Shown here: in pieces, positions 6,415 through 6,983 of the stretch
Layout of the letters: each line of letters starts with the position of its first letter
Numbering within the stretch: the stretch's first letter is position 1
Origin: Bacillota bacterium
GTDB taxonomy: Bacteria > Bacillota > Clostridia > Peptostreptococcales > Anaerovoracaceae
Direction of reading: 5' to 3'
Assembly (NCBI GenBank): GCA_016286935.1
Contig: JAEEUO010000058.1
Span: 1-6,983, forward strand
DNA: 6,983 nt
Made by a program: the position numbers and the translations under genes
Notes under the pieces: model-generated
Database searches by the model: none
What the model saw: the letters and a program-made list of their open reading frames with translations, nothing else
Told to the model about the DNA's origin: nothing

Positions 6415-6983
6415 TTAGAAGTTTTTGAAGAATGACAGAAGGATCGATTTGATGTAGTGATACCTTCTTGCATATGTATTCGGCACACGGATCAGTTCAA
6501 ATCCGTGTTCTTTACAGATCTCTTCTTTTTTTCTGTCACGTTCCTTAACAACAGAATCGTCTTGATGTTCTTTTCCGTCCAGTTCGATTGCGAGAATCGG
6601 ATATTTCTTCCCGTCGATCTGCTTTTCAAAGACGACGAAATCAAATCGTCCCGTATAAAACAGATCGATATGCGAAGGGTTATCAATAAACACCTGTGAG
6701 ACCGCCACTTCACGTTCGACCTCATACTTCCCGCCATATGGCGGAATGTTCTGCATCGCGTGATTCAGCGTCTCCAGGAACGCAGTTTCTGTTTCTGTGC
6801 TGTAAGGTTTTACACCAAGAGCTCGTGACATCGGTGCCCTCGGAATGACAGCAGCCGTACCATTCGTCTCTACGTAACGGACAAGATCGAATAGATCGTC
6901 GTCAGGTGAATTGCTGTGAAGGCGGTTAATGTTTTCTTTATTTCCGAGGATAATCAATTGATCGCGTGCACGGGATGTTGCTA
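6415..6983 (-). CDS. C-terminal part of a superfamily 1 helicase-like protein with DUF2726/Vsr-like nuclease domain (cut by right edge)
   Basis: Only the last 188 residues are in the window. The frame is open to the right edge and continues upstream of the TTG at 6957, which is therefore not the start. The first residues, ATSRARDQLIILGN, match helicase motif VI of UvrD/AAA-type superfamily 1 proteins (the V/A-A-x-S/T-R-A-R pattern). Next comes DLFDLVRYVETNG, then TETETAFLETL (6789-6787 encodes a candidate helix glutamate), FDFVVFEK (Asp at 6642-6640), YPILAIELDGKEHQDD (Glu at 6585-6583) and ERDRKKEEICKEHGFELIRVPN. The last block is the DUF2726/Vsr-like pattern, a PD-(D/E)xK-type fold. The predicted role is ATP-driven nucleic-acid remodelling with a nuclease-like tail. 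Proteins with this layout occur in defence and mobile regions, but a defence role here is inference. GC content is clearly lower than in the ATPase genes. Confidence 0.8.
   Translation of the reverse strand, partial: ATSRARDQLIILGNKENINRLHSNSPDDDLFDLVRYVETNGTAAVIPRAPMSRALGVKPYSTETETAFLETLNHAMQNIPPYGGKYEVEREVAVSQVFIDNPSHIDLFYTGRFDFVVFEKQIDGKKYPILAIELDGKEHQDDSVVKERDRKKEEICKEHGFELIRVPNTYARRYHYIKSILLSFFKNF

Overview
The window carries the promoter-proximal part of a bacterial V-type (A/V-type) ATPase operon. Every gene I can support lies on the minus strand, so the reading order is right to left. In transcription order the operon is ntpF (stalk G/H subunit), ntpI (membrane a subunit), ntpK (four-helix rotor-ring subunit), ntpE (short stalk E subunit), ntpC (C/d rotor socket), ntpG (central-stalk F subunit) and ntpA (catalytic subunit, cut by the left edge). 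This is the F-I-K-E-C-G-A order of the Enterococcus hirae Na+-pumping V-ATPase operon. The genes are packed with gaps of 0-26 bases or short overlaps, and strong AGGAGG-type ribosome sites are common. Together with GC-rich coding and frequent GTG starts, this suggests a GC-rich member of the Bacillota (Clostridia-like, perhaps an uncultured gut lineage). The taxonomic placement is inference, not something the sequence proves.

Layout: bases 1-5497 hold the ATPase genes. Bases 5498-5603 are an AT-rich gap with the likely operon promoter. Bases 5604-6253 hold a two-gene toxin-antitoxin module: a RelE/HigB-like toxin of the phage Gp49-like family, followed with a 1-base overlap by an XRE helix-turn-helix antitoxin. 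Bases 6254-6414 are a regulatory gap with a near-consensus promoter embedded in a perfect 15-bp inverted repeat, and a second good promoter further upstream. Bases 6415-6983 are the C-terminal end of a superfamily 1 helicase-like protein with a Vsr/DUF2726-like nuclease domain, cut by the right edge.

Working together: NtpA (with NtpB, expected off the left edge) hydrolyses or makes ATP. NtpG and NtpC couple rotation to the NtpK ring. NtpI provides the ion half-channels, and NtpE/NtpF form the peripheral stalk. The NtpK ion site has the residues that bind Na+ in E. hirae, so sodium coupling is likely. The AT-richer right third (toxin-antitoxin module and helicase-nuclease) looks like an accessory or defence-type insertion next to a housekeeping operon.

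I did not find a clearly new system. The points most worth a second look are the unusually short NtpE, an abrupt codon-usage change inside ntpA near base 290, the promoter/operator of the toxin-antitoxin operon, and an 11-bp element shared by the toxin-antitoxin and ATPase promoters.
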